Source: an uncultured Bacilli bacterium
GTDB taxonomy: Bacteria; Bacillota_I; Bacilli_A; RF39; UBA660
Assembly: GCA_948801035.1 (NCBI GenBank)
Contig: CAQHJP010000039.1
Coordinates: 1-5,916, forward strand
Reading direction: 5' to 3'
DNA: 5,916 nt
The translations under genes were made by a program, and so were the position numbers. The notes under the pieces are model-generated. The model ran no database searches. It was not told where the DNA came from and saw only the letters and a list, made by a program, of their open reading frames with translations. Below are positions 1 through 5,481 of the stretch, piece by piece (positions within the stretch are counted from its first letter, which is position 1; every line of letters begins with the position of its first letter).

Positions 1-950
1 TTTTTATAATCTATGACAGTTCCTATTTTAATTCCTTGATGATTTGGTCTATAAGGATTTGTTATATTAGACTCATTATTTAAAAATCCTTTTGTAAAAC
101 CTCTATTAAATATTTTAGATAAATCTTTTAAATCTTTATCTGATATTTCTATAACTTTTTTACTCAAATATGAATCTATTGCTTTTCTGTATATCTTAGT
201 TACCATATAAACATATTCTGGGCTTTTCATTCTTCCTTCTATTTTAAAACTATCTACACCAATATCAATTAAAGCTCCAAGACTTTCTAAAGCGCATAAA
301 TCTTTAGTACTTAATATATACTCATCTTTGTTTAACCTTTTCCCATCTTTAATTAAATTGTATTTTTGTCTGCAAGAACCGGCACACGTCCCACGATTTC
401 CGCTTCTTTTGCCTATTAAACTAGACATTAAACACTGCCCTGAATAACTTATACATAAAGCACCTTGAACAAATATTTCAAGTTCAATATTAGTATTTTT
501 TTTAATATAATTAATAGTATCTATACTAGTTTCACGGGCTAAAACAGCTCTTTTAAGTCCTAATTTTTCTACTAATTTAACGCCTTCTATATTGTGAATA
601 TGCATTTGAGTCGATGCATGAAGTTCTAAATCAGGATAAGTTTTTCTTACTAAATCCATCATACCAATATCTTGTATTATTAAAGCATCAACATTATTTT
701 TATATAAAAAATCAACATAATTTAAAAATTTATCTACTTCGCTTTCATATATTAAAGTATTTACTGTAACGTAAACTTTAACACCATACAAATGAGAATA
801 ATTTATAGCTTCAATTAACTCATCGTCTTTAAAATTATTTGAAAAAGCACGTGCACCAAATAATTTCCCACCTAAATAAACAGCATCGCAGCCTGCCTCT
901 ATTGCAGCTTTTAAAGCCTCAAAATTTCCAGCTGGAGAAAGTAGTTCCAT
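1..950 (-). CDS. Peptidase U32 family protein (TrhP/RlhA-like RNA hydroxylase), 3' end missing
   Basis: The gene starts at the ATG at 950 and stays open to the left edge, giving 316 residues without a stop. AAGGTGAT just upstream is a good ribosome binding site. The start MELLSPAGNFEALKAAI is typical of U32 proteins. The family signature is at residues 158-176 (E-x-F-x2-G-A-L-C-x6-C-x2-S). Cysteines are at 166, 173, 189, 193 and 219, and the block FKIEGRMKSPEYV is at 235-247. Characterised relatives are prephenate-dependent RNA hydroxylases: TrhP (YegQ, YrrN/YrrO) for tRNA wobble uridine and RlhA for 23S rRNA. The related UbiU/UbiV bind an Fe-S cluster through four cysteines, so a cluster here is plausible. 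The old protease label is probably misleading. Because the C-terminus is missing, I cannot tell a TrhP-like short form from an RlhA-like long form. Family is confident; substrate is not. Confidence 0.93.
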   Translation of the reverse strand, partial: MELLSPAGNFEALKAAIEAGCDAVYLGGKLFGARAFSNNFKDDELIEAINYSHLYGVKVYVTVNTLIYESEVDKFLNYVDFLYKNNVDALIIQDIGMMDLVRKTYPDLELHASTQMHIHNIEGVKLVEKLGLKRAVLARETSIDTINYIKKNTNIELEIFVQGALCISYSGQCLMSSLIGKRSGNRGTCAGSCRQKYNLIKDGKRLNKDEYILSTKDLCALESLGALIDIGVDSFKIEGRMKSPEYVYMVTKIYRKAIDSYLSKKVIEISDKDLKDLSKIFNRGFTKGFLNNESNITNPYRPNHQGIKIGTVIDYK

Positions 951-970
951 ATTATCACCTTCTTTATGAT

Positions 971-979
971 ATTTTATCA
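971..979 (-). promoter_or_regulatory. Candidate extended -10 for the U32 gene
   Basis: On the minus strand, TGATAAAAT reads as TG-n-TAAAAT, an extended -10 with one mismatch to TATAAT. It lies between the terminator of the upstream gene and the U32 ribosome binding site. The -35 region would fall in the terminator and does not match the consensus. The U32 gene needs a start signal if the terminator works, but this assignment is weak. Confidence 0.3.
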
Positions 980-981
980 CG

Positions 982-1006
982 AAAAAACGCTTTAATATAG
1001 CGTTTT
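982..1006 (-). terminator. Intrinsic terminator of gene A
   Basis: The minus strand forms an 8-bp stem, AAAACGCT with AGCGTTTT, around a 7-nt loop, followed by more Ts for a run of six. The 5' arm overlaps the TAA stop of gene A (1005-1007), so A's transcript ends right at its stop codon. This separates A from the U32 gene. Confidence 0.75.
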
Positions 1007-1727
1007 ATTTATTTTTTGTAAGATTCATCATTTTAGCTTTAAATTTATTGTATAATGTGTTTTCTATTTTATTTATATAATTATAAATATCTTCTGAAAC
1101 GCCTTCCCAATCATCTGAAGAGATTTTTGGTAATTCTCTTAAGTATTTAGAATATAATTTTGTTAAATTTTCAAAATTTTTAGTACCTTCTTGTCTTAAA
1201 TAAGCTAAATGTATTTGTTTCAAATCTTTTTTACTATAAACCGCTAAATCTGGCGTTTGAGAAAGTGTCCACGGATTATCAGATATAATCTCATCATATA
1301 TAGTAATTGGATCCATTCTATCGTCCATTATTTGAATATAATTTCTTTTGGCATTGCATGATAAATTAGTTCCTTCAAATTCATGTGAAATAACATCTTC
1401 ACTATGAAATGACATACTACGTATATTCCCTACTATTTTATCAACATCCATAGATGAACTTATAATTTTTTCTACTAAAAGTGTTTTTGTAACTAAGTAT
1501 TTATCATTTGGAAATGCTTTGCATAATCTTAATAATTTTTTAGAAACTTTTCTTTCAACAGGCATAAATTTAAATAGTGTTTGACTATAACTTGCCTCTG
1601 GTGCTATAGCAAGTTCAACAACATTTCCTGTTTGAAGTACTGCATTTAAAACATAACATTCATGATTATTGTATATCCTCTCTGATAAAATTAAATTTTT
1701 AATATTTTCTTCATTAAATTTTTTCAT
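1005..1727 (-). CDS. Uncharacterised protein A, MKKFN paralogue family (240 aa)
   Basis: I do not recognise a named family. The start ATG at 1727 follows AAGGGGG with good spacing. The protein has no signal peptide or membrane segment and is lysine-rich, so it is probably cytoplasmic. It is a paralogue of gene B (2028-2639): both start MKKFN and both have a Y-V-L strand at residues 24-27 (A) and 24-26 (B). Both have an F-[MI]-P turn (A 54-56, B 50-52), then YSKKDL (A 164-169, B 141-146) and KNFE (A 183-186, B 161-164) inside a helical C-terminal part. Gene C shares the N-terminal pattern. A carries an extra helical tail after about residue 200 and ends in NLTKNK, without the KQIVKK tail of C, D and E. 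The gene is monocistronic in layout, with a terminator at its stop. Its start faces the plus-strand gene at 1788 across about 60 nt, and I see no convincing promoter for A there. Confidence 0.85.
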   Translation of the reverse strand: MKKFNEENIKNLILSERIYNNHECYVLNAVLQTGNVVELAIAPEASYSQTLFKFMPVERKVSKKLLRLCKAFPNDKYLVTKTLLVEKIISSSMDVDKIVGNIRSMSFHSEDVISHEFEGTNLSCNAKRNYIQIMDDRMDPITIYDEIISDNPWTLSQTPDLAVYSKKDLKQIHLAYLRQEGTKNFENLTKLYSKYLRELPKISSDDWEGVSEDIYNYINKIENTLYNKFKAKMMNLTKNK

Positions 1728-1766
1728 ATATTTCCCCCTTAATGTTTCATAATATTTATTTATCCA

Positions 1767-1772
1767 TATAAT
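1767..1772 (+). promoter_or_regulatory. Candidate -10 for the small plus-strand gene
   Basis: A perfect TATAAT lies 15 nt before the chosen ATG at 1788. No good -35 is visible 16-18 nt upstream (the region reads TGTTTCAT). If this -10 is real, transcription would start near 1779 and leave a leader of only about 9 nt, which would make the mRNA nearly leaderless. In such an AT-rich spacer a chance TATAAT is quite possible. Confidence 0.3.
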
Positions 1773-1787
1773 AATTTAGTGATGTGT

Positions 1788-2033
1788 ATGAGTTTTTTAA
1801 ATAATTTAAATGCCTTTGAATTTACTACTTCTGCTTTCATAGTAGGCATTTTACTATGTGAAAATTTAAATGCTACAGAACAAAATGCAATAGGCAACTG
1901 GTTTGAATTATTAGGCCAAGTACTTGAAACTAATTCAGCACAGTTACAAGTTACAAATAATAACAATACTACAGATATAAATTCTTTAAAAAAAGCTATT
2001 AATATAATAAATGATAAATTAAATAATTTATGA
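1788..2033 (+). CDS. Small conserved-looking hypothetical protein (81 aa), convergent with gene B
   Basis: This is the only gene on the plus strand. I chose the ATG at 1788 (MSFLNNLNAFEFTT) because AGTGAT at 1778-1783 then acts as a ribosome binding site of the GGTGAT type seen before the U32 gene and gene C. The earlier in-frame GTG (1779) and ATG (1782) lie within that site. The protein has a hydrophobic helix at about residues 12-23 and a block with NAIGNWFELLGQVLETN around 33-49. An asparagine/threonine-rich linker follows (about 57-63), then an amphipathic C-terminal helix ending in NDKLNNL. This ordered composition is unlike a chance ORF. The pattern reminds me of short conserved hypotheticals in Firmicutes, but I cannot name a family. 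It ends TGA then TAA, and overlaps the 3' end of gene B by 6 nt. Confidence 0.72.
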   Translation: MSFLNNLNAFEFTTSAFIVGILLCENLNATEQNAIGNWFELLGQVLETNSAQLQVTNNNNTTDINSLKKAINIINDKLNNL

Positions 2034-2639
2034 TAATCGTATAATTTTACTATCAATATTTGGCTCTATAAAAGCACTTTGACGCTTTTCATATTTACTA
2101 ATTTGATATTGTTCTTTTAAAAAGTCTCTAAAAATTTTACTAATTTGTTCAAAATTTTTTGAATTTTCATATTTTTTTAAAAAAGCTTTTTCAATTTTAG
2201 CTAAATCTTTCTTACTATATAACCTTATATTTAACTCTGAGTTTTCTTTACTTGTTTTTCTATAAAAAGCTATTTGTTCCTCATCTTTTTCATCAATAAA
2301 TTTAACATTTTCTATAAAAGTTCCATCATAAAGCGTCTTAGTATCAACATTTATACCTATAACGTTTTCTTCAACTTTACTAAATCTTCTTGATAGACTA
2401 ATTAACTCATCTACTAACATCTGTCCATATGTATCAATTTGTGAACTTAAATTAATTATATTATTCTCAATATCCTTATTAATAGGAATAAAATTTATAA
2501 TTTTGTTTTTCATATTTGAATAAGTCGCTAAAGTTATTTTTTCTTCTTTAAATTCAGCTATTAAAACATATTGCTCATCACTTTCAATTATTCTTTTTGT
2601 CACAAATAAATTACTTATTTTTTTATTAAATTTTTTCAT
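2028..2639 (-). CDS. Uncharacterised protein B, MKKFN paralogue family (203 aa)
   Basis: I cannot name its function. The start ATG at 2639 follows AAAGGG, and the first five codons are identical to those of gene A. Residues 1-55 hold MKKFN, a YVLIAEF strand (24-30) and an NFIPIN turn (49-54). Residues 141-175 hold YSKKDL, then KNFE (161-164) and a charged helix matching the same region of A. No signal peptide or membrane segment is visible. The middle (about 100-140) looks like a second strand-rich unit. The promoter just upstream is close to consensus, so this gene is probably well expressed as a single-gene transcript. Its stop (2028-2030) lies inside the end of the convergent plus-strand gene, and no terminator is visible beyond it. 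Readthrough could therefore run antisense across the small gene toward A. Being a paralogue of A supports it as a true gene; its role is unknown. Confidence 0.85.
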   Translation of the reverse strand: MKKFNKKISNLFVTKRIIESDEQYVLIAEFKEEKITLATYSNMKNKIINFIPINKDIENNIINLSSQIDTYGQMLVDELISLSRRFSKVEENVIGINVDTKTLYDGTFIENVKFIDEKDEEQIAFYRKTSKENSELNIRLYSKKDLAKIEKAFLKKYENSKNFEQISKIFRDFLKEQYQISKYEKRQSAFIEPNIDSKIIRLS

Positions 2640-2682
2640 ATTTTCCCTTTTAATTTAAATATTCTTTCGGTGTTGAGTGTTT

Positions 2683-2710
2683 ATTATAACATCTTTTATT
2701 AATTTGTCAA
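2683..2710 (-). promoter_or_regulatory. Strong sigma-A-type promoter of gene B
   Basis: On the minus strand TTGACA (2705-2710) and TATAAT (2683-2688) are both perfect, with a 16-nt spacer. TG sits one base before the -10, giving the extended form TGTTATAAT. Transcription should start near 2676, leaving a leader of about 37 nt with AAAGGG close to the ATG. The -35 lies just past the terminator of the rpsF operon, so B has its own start signal. Confidence 0.88.
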
Positions 2711-2711
2711 A

Positions 2712-2746
2712 TTAAAAAAGTACTTAAAGTTATACCTTAAATACTT
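2712..2746 (-). terminator. Intrinsic terminator of the rpsF-ssb-rpsR operon
   Basis: The minus strand forms a 12-bp stem, AAGTATTTAAGG with CTTTAAGTACTT (two G-U pairs), around a TATAA loop. It is followed by a run of Ts. It lies about 30 nt past the rpsR stop. A second, weaker hairpin (arms AATACCA and TGGTATT, 2767-2794) spans the rpsR stop codon but lacks a T run. Confidence 0.85.
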
Positions 2747-2775
2747 CCTACTACATAATATTATTAAATACCACT

Positions 2776-2994
2776 TTATTTAGTAAATGGTATTAAAGCC
2801 ATAAAACGTGCTTTTTTAACTTCTGTAGCAATATGTCTTTGATGTTTAGCACATGCTCCAGTAATTCTTCTAGGTGCTATTTTTAATTTTTCACCTGTTA
2901 CATATCTTTTAATAGTTTCAACGTCTTTATAATTTACGTCTTTACCAGCACACATTTGGCATACTTTCTTTTTCTTACGATAAAATTCTGGCAT
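2776..2994 (-). CDS. rpsR: Small ribosomal subunit protein bS18, zinc-ligand (C+) form
   Basis: The 72-residue product is bS18, which binds 16S rRNA in the small-subunit platform as a pair with bS6. The core KRYVTGEKLKIAPRRITGAC (29-48) followed by KHQRHI (50-55) is diagnostic. Length is normal for the family (about 70-80). Cysteines at 12 and 15 (CQMC), Cys48 and His51 (CAKH) form a possible four-ligand zinc site, corresponding to the C+ version of S18 known from other bacteria. The ATG at 2994 follows AAGGAGG, whose first A residues belong to the ssb stop codon region, and the gap to ssb is 10 nt. It is the last gene of the operon. rplI, which follows rpsR in some bacteria, is absent here and a strong terminator follows instead. 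Confidence 0.98.
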   Translation of the reverse strand: MPEFYRKKKKVCQMCAGKDVNYKDVETIKRYVTGEKLKIAPRRITGACAKHQRHIATEVKKARFMALIPFTK

Positions 2995-3004
2995 GTTTTC
3001 CTCC

Positions 3005-3460
3005 TTAATCTAAAAAGTTATCATCGATTGATACACTATCGCCGAAATCTGCAAAAGGATCATTATCAACACTTACATCATTAGATGGAGCTTCAAAATC
3101 ATATGGTGTAGATGAATCTTGTGATGCTCTAGCCTCAGATTGCGCTTTTGATTCTAAGAATCTTACATTATCAGTTACAACATCAGTTGTATATCTTTTA
3201 TTTCCATCTTTATCTGTATAATTTCCTGTTTGTATTCTTCCCTCAATAGAAACTAAACTACCTTTATTTAAATATTGACATATAACTTCAGCTTGTTTTC
3301 TCCAAGTTATGATGTTAATAAAGTCAGTTAAACGTTCTCCTGTTTGAGAATTTGTACCTCTATCTACTGCTAGTGAATAACGAGTATATGGCACATTAGC
3401 GTTTGTATATCTTAATTCTGGTTTAGTTGTTAATCTTCCTACTAACAATACTTTATTCAT
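3005..3460 (-). CDS. ssb: Single-stranded DNA-binding protein
   Basis: The 151-residue product binds single-stranded DNA during replication, repair and recombination, normally as a tetramer. The OB fold fills residues 1 to about 105, starting MNKVLLVGRLTTKPELRYT, with ITWRKQAE (50-57) and a GSLVSIEGRIQTGNY block (67-81). A disordered acidic linker follows. The tail contains DPFADFG (134-140) and ends D-D-N-F-L-D instead of the common D-D-D-L-P-F tip that recruits partner proteins. The frame is intact through to the stop, so the tail is not a visible frameshift. The ATG at 3460 follows AAGGAGG, which overlaps the rpsF stop (TAAGGAGG), suggesting translational coupling. It lies between rpsF and rpsR, the standard bacterial order. 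Confidence 0.98.
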   Translation of the reverse strand: MNKVLLVGRLTTKPELRYTNANVPYTRYSLAVDRGTNSQTGERLTDFINIITWRKQAEVICQYLNKGSLVSIEGRIQTGNYTDKDGNKRYTTDVVTDNVRFLESKAQSEARASQDSSTPYDFEAPSNDVSVDNDPFADFGDSVSIDDNFLD

Positions 3461-3469
3461 AAATCCTCC

Positions 3470-3760
3470 TTAGTCTTCGATTCTTGTAATCAAATGACGT
3501 ACGATATCAGATGTATTTTTTGCTTGTCTATCAAATTCATTAATAGCAGCATCATCATTAGCTTCTAGATTAACTAAATAATAGAAACCTGATTTAAAAT
3601 CTTTAATTTCATAAGCTAATTCTCTTTGTCCCATATCTTTTTCTTCAGTAATAGTAGCTTTGTTATCAGTTAAAATTTTAATAAATTTTGAAATAACATT
3701 TGCCTTTTCATCTAAAGATAAAGTTGGTCTTATGATAAACATGATTTCATATTTGCGCAT
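3470..3760 (-). CDS. rpsF: Small ribosomal subunit protein bS6
   Basis: The 96-residue product is bS6, which pairs with bS18 on the 30S platform. The start MRKYEIMFIIRPTL, the middle MGQRELAYEIKDFKSGFYY (63-81... of the sheet region) and the final block SDIVRHLITRIED are characteristic, and the length is normal. The ATG at 3760 follows a near-perfect AAGGAGGTG (3767-3775). It is the first gene of the operon, behind a promoter at 3832-3860 and a structured leader. In several bacteria the S6:S18 complex represses this operon by binding the leader, and the structure seen here (see the leader entry) would fit that kind of control. This remains inference. Confidence 0.98.
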   Translation of the reverse strand: MRKYEIMFIIRPTLSLDEKANVISKFIKILTDNKATITEEKDMGQRELAYEIKDFKSGFYYLVNLEANDDAAINEFDRQAKNTSDIVRHLITRIED

Positions 3761-3825
3761 ACTTTACACCTCCTTATGGTCTATGGCTTTTATCAAAGTA
3801 AAAGCAAGGAGTAATTTAATTACTC
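3761..3825 (-). promoter_or_regulatory. Structured 5' leader of rpsF, possible S6:S18 autoregulatory element
   Basis: From the predicted start near 3825 the transcript has two hairpins. The first has arms GAGTAAT and ATTACTC (3809-3825, TAA loop). The second has arms GCTTTTA and TAAAAGC (3786-3805, 6-nt loop). Right after the first comes CTCCTTG (plus-strand positions 3805-3811), complementary to the ribosome binding site segment TAAGGAG (3770-3776) with one wobble. CTC is shared by the first hairpin and this anti-ribosome-binding-site pairing, so the two folds compete. S6:S18 leader control of rpsF operons is established elsewhere, but the CCG bulge I associate with that motif is not evident here. 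Confidence 0.5.
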
Positions 3826-3831
3826 GCATAA

Positions 3832-3860
3832 ATTATAACAAACTATTTATAATTTGTAAA
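3832..3860 (-). promoter_or_regulatory. Promoter of rpsF-ssb-rpsR
   Basis: On the minus strand TTTACA (3855-3860) and a perfect TATAAT (3832-3837) are separated by exactly 17 nt. Transcription should begin near 3825, about 65 nt before the rpsF ATG. A perfect inverted repeat (3840-3866) covers the -35 and the spacer. Confidence 0.85.
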
Positions 3861-3866
3861 TAGTTT
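3840..3866. repeat. Perfect 10-bp inverted repeat over the rpsF promoter
   Basis: Arms AAACTATTTA (3840-3849) and TAAATAGTTT (3857-3866) flank a 7-nt centre. The repeat covers the -35 element and almost all of the spacer, a place where a dimeric repressor could act. On the plus strand it is followed by Ts, so it could instead terminate plus-strand transcripts, but no plus-strand gene lies before it. Confidence 0.6.
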
Positions 3867-3890
3867 TTCAAGCTAAATCTCTTATAAAAT

Positions 3891-3911
3891 AAAAAAAGAG
3901 CCTAGCTCTTT
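3891..3911 (-). terminator. Intrinsic terminator of the E-D-C operon
   Basis: On the minus strand AAAGAGC and GCTCTTT form a 7-bp stem around a 3-nt loop (TAG), running into seven Ts counted with the end of the stem. It lies 16 nt past the stop of gene C and before the rpsF promoter, so the unknown operon and the ribosomal-protein operon are separate transcription units. Confidence 0.87.
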
Positions 3912-3927
3912 AATTATATTCAAATTA

Positions 3928-4851
3928 TTAGTCTTTTTTTACTATTTGTTTTTCTTTTGATTTACCAAAAACAAGTTTATAAAGTGCTGTTTTATTGATT
4001 TTTAATTTATCAATAAATCCATATACTGATGTATCAACTTCTAATAATTCTATAACATTTGACTCAAGTTCTTCTTCTATTAATTTTAAAGTTTCTTTAG
4101 TAAAATTTGGTCTTAAAGATTTATCAGAATTTAATAGTTTGCTAATTTGATCTACATATTCACGTCTCATCCTTAAAGTTTCGATTTTATCAAAGTATTC
4201 TACCACTGGACGTCTTTCTTTCATAATTCTTGCTGTTGCTACTAAAGTTTTATTATTATCCTCATCAATTGCAAATACTTCAAATAAAAATCCAGGATAA
4301 TCAAAAATTCCATAAAGTGAATCAAATATATTTTGTTTAACTTCTAAATCAACAATTTTTGATGAAGGTTCAAATATATCATTGTTTGTTTCTATACATT
4401 TATCAATCGCATCTTTTAATGGTTCAAAATGTTTTAAAAGATATTTTTTTAAAGTTATAATATCATATTTTTCTACTATTTTATTTTTACATTCTAAATC
4501 TTTTATAATATCAACATTTTCATCTATTGCATATGCAGGCATACCATATTTTATAGCTTTGTTATATATGTCTTCTGAGTTATTTGAAGATTTTACAAAT
4601 CTTACAAATTCATTTATTTCACTTGATTTTTCATATAATTTAGTATATACTCTTCCACCAATTGGTAAATAAGATATTACTTTATTATTAAATATTTTAG
4701 CTATATCTACAGTAGTTTTATCATTTAATACAACATATAAAATAAAATAATCATTTGCATCTTTTTCAGTATAAGATAAACTTGTTACTACATCGCATTT
4801 TACTTGTTTTAACTTAATATCTTTAATATTTCCTCTATTAAATTTTTCCAT
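3928..4851 (-). CDS. Uncharacterised protein C, MEKFN paralogue with KQIVKK tail (307 aa)
   Basis: I do not recognise the family. I place the start at the ATG at 4851 (MEKFN). An upstream in-frame GTG at 4860 is part of the AGGTGAT ribosome binding site (4856-4862), and MEKFN lines up with MKKFN of A and B. The N-terminal half matches those genes: NIKDI (8-12), a YFILYVVL strand (35-42) and an SYLPI turn (60-64). The C-terminal half repeats a similar order: IVDLEVKQ (166-173), a strand pair at about 189-208, then a charged helix (about 219-240). This suggests internal duplication. YGFIDKL (277-283) matches YSFIDKL in gene E. Residues 301-306 are KQIVKK, shared with D and E, followed here by a final Asp. 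No signal peptide or membrane segment is visible. It is the last gene of the operon, 13 nt after D, and a terminator follows. Confidence 0.87.
   Translation of the reverse strand: MEKFNRGNIKDIKLKQVKCDVVTSLSYTEKDANDYFILYVVLNDKTTVDIAKIFNNKVISYLPIGGRVYTKLYEKSSEINEFVRFVKSSNNSEDIYNKAIKYGMPAYAIDENVDIIKDLECKNKIVEKYDIITLKKYLLKHFEPLKDAIDKCIETNNDIFEPSSKIVDLEVKQNIFDSLYGIFDYPGFLFEVFAIDEDNNKTLVATARIMKERRPVVEYFDKIETLRMRREYVDQISKLLNSDKSLRPNFTKETLKLIEEELESNVIELLEVDTSVYGFIDKLKINKTALYKLVFGKSKEKQIVKKD
3934..3951 (-). repeat. 3'-end repeat copy 1 (KQIVKK codons, gene C)
   Basis: These 18 nt encode KQIVKK near the end of gene C and are identical to copies at the ends of D and E. In C one Asp codon separates the repeat from the TAA. 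Confidence 0.8.
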
Positions 4852-4864
4852 AATAATCACCTAA

Positions 4865-4885
4865 TTATTTTTTTACTATTTGTTT
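4865..4885 (-). repeat. 3'-end repeat copy 2 (KQIVKK codons plus TAA, gene D)
   Basis: Twenty-one nucleotides, six codons plus the stop, are identical to copy 3 at the end of gene E. The codons just upstream differ from those of C and E. Confidence 0.8.
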
Positions 4886-5446
4886 ACCTGATTCAAAATT
4901 TCTAATAATATCTTCAGTTATAGCTTTATATTCAAGTTCAGTAATCATTTGTTTAAGACCTAAGTTGAACTCATTTATTGCACATTCGTTCATTTTATTT
5001 AATGCCTTTATTATTTCTTTTTGTATAAATTGATCACTTACTATTTTGCCATATTTGTTTTTAAATTCCCCATTAACTTTATAAAAGTCAAAATTACTTA
5101 TAGATAACGGATTTAACTTCATATTATCAAAAAGTTCTTGATATTCGTCCATATCATAAATTCTGTCACGCAAATTATCAGATGACTCTATAACAAAATC
5201 AATTCCTGTTAATATTTCTTTAGCTCTAAATTCATCTATACACTTGAAAATCAACATAATTTCATTTAAATATTCATAGCCATTTCTAAAATCGCCAGTA
5301 CTAGACATACCATAAGTATGATTTAGTGCGTTTTTACCCAATACTGGTACAATATAATCTATACCAAAAATTGATCCAACAATTCCAAAATATTCGTTTG
5401 CTTTTGGCATTCTTAAACATCTGTTTGAATCTAAAAGTTTAATCAT
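4865..5446 (-). CDS. Uncharacterised protein D with KQIVKK tail (193 aa)
   Basis: I cannot name this protein. The ATG at 5446 follows AGGAGAG (spacing about 7), 14 nt after the stop of gene E, and gene C starts 13 nt after its own stop, so it is the middle gene of a tight operon. The N-terminal part (about 18-42) is rich in Gly and hydrophobics (EYFGIVGSIFGIDYIVPVLG). It is too interrupted for a clear membrane helix and is more likely a buried core. The rest is charged and mainly helical. I see no MKKFN start and no clear similarity to A, B or C in the body. Yet residues 188-193 are KQIVKK, encoded by the same 21 nt (six codons plus TAA) as in E. The shared end and operon suggest that D works with C and E; what it does is unknown. 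Confidence 0.85.
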   Translation of the reverse strand: MIKLLDSNRCLRMPKANEYFGIVGSIFGIDYIVPVLGKNALNHTYGMSSTGDFRNGYEYLNEIMLIFKCIDEFRAKEILTGIDFVIESSDNLRDRIYDMDEYQELFDNMKLNPLSISNFDFYKVNGEFKNKYGKIVSDQFIQKEIIKALNKMNECAINEFNLGLKQMITELEYKAITEDIIRNFESGKQIVKK

Positions 5447-5460
5447 ATTTTATCTCTCCT

Positions 5461-5481
5461 TTATTTTTTTACTATTTGTTT
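5461..5481 (-). repeat. 3'-end repeat copy 3 (KQIVKK codons plus TAA, gene E)
   Basis: This copy is identical over 21 nt to copy 2. Identity stops at the lysine codon: the next residues upstream are Thr-Thr here, Gly-Ser in D and Glu-Lys in C. Confidence 0.8.

Noticed and set aside
2031..2036. TGA read as tryptophan (genetic code 4), as in mycoplasmas
   Set aside because: The TGA is followed at once by TAA, and the Trp codons I checked (genes A, ssb and the small gene) are TGG, so the standard code explains everything seen.
1760..2056. Minus-strand ORF of 98 codons between genes A and B
   Set aside because: It lies antisense to the better-supported plus-strand gene, starts inside gene B, and its product looks like the hydrophobic shadow of an AT-rich gene.
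2767..2794. Hairpin across the rpsR stop codon as the main terminator
   Set aside because: The stem is AT-rich with a bulge and lacks a T run. The hairpin at 2718-2746 is much better.
3660..3863. Plus-strand ORF of 67 codons over the rpsF start and leader
   Set aside because: It is antisense to rpsF, its leader and promoter, with no ribosome binding site and no recognisable pattern.
4382..4672. Plus-strand ORF of 96 codons inside gene C
   Set aside because: It is antisense to C, which is supported by paralogy. The hydrophobic Phe/Ser-rich product is typical of a shadow frame.
4852..4860. GTG at 4860 as the start of gene C
   Set aside because: The GTG is part of the AGGTGAT ribosome binding site, and the ATG at 4851 gives the MEKFN start shared with A and B.
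4865..5446. Membrane protein call for gene D from its hydrophobic N-terminal stretch
   Set aside because: The stretch is broken by Gly, Asp and Pro, and has no flanking pattern of a signal peptide or membrane helix.
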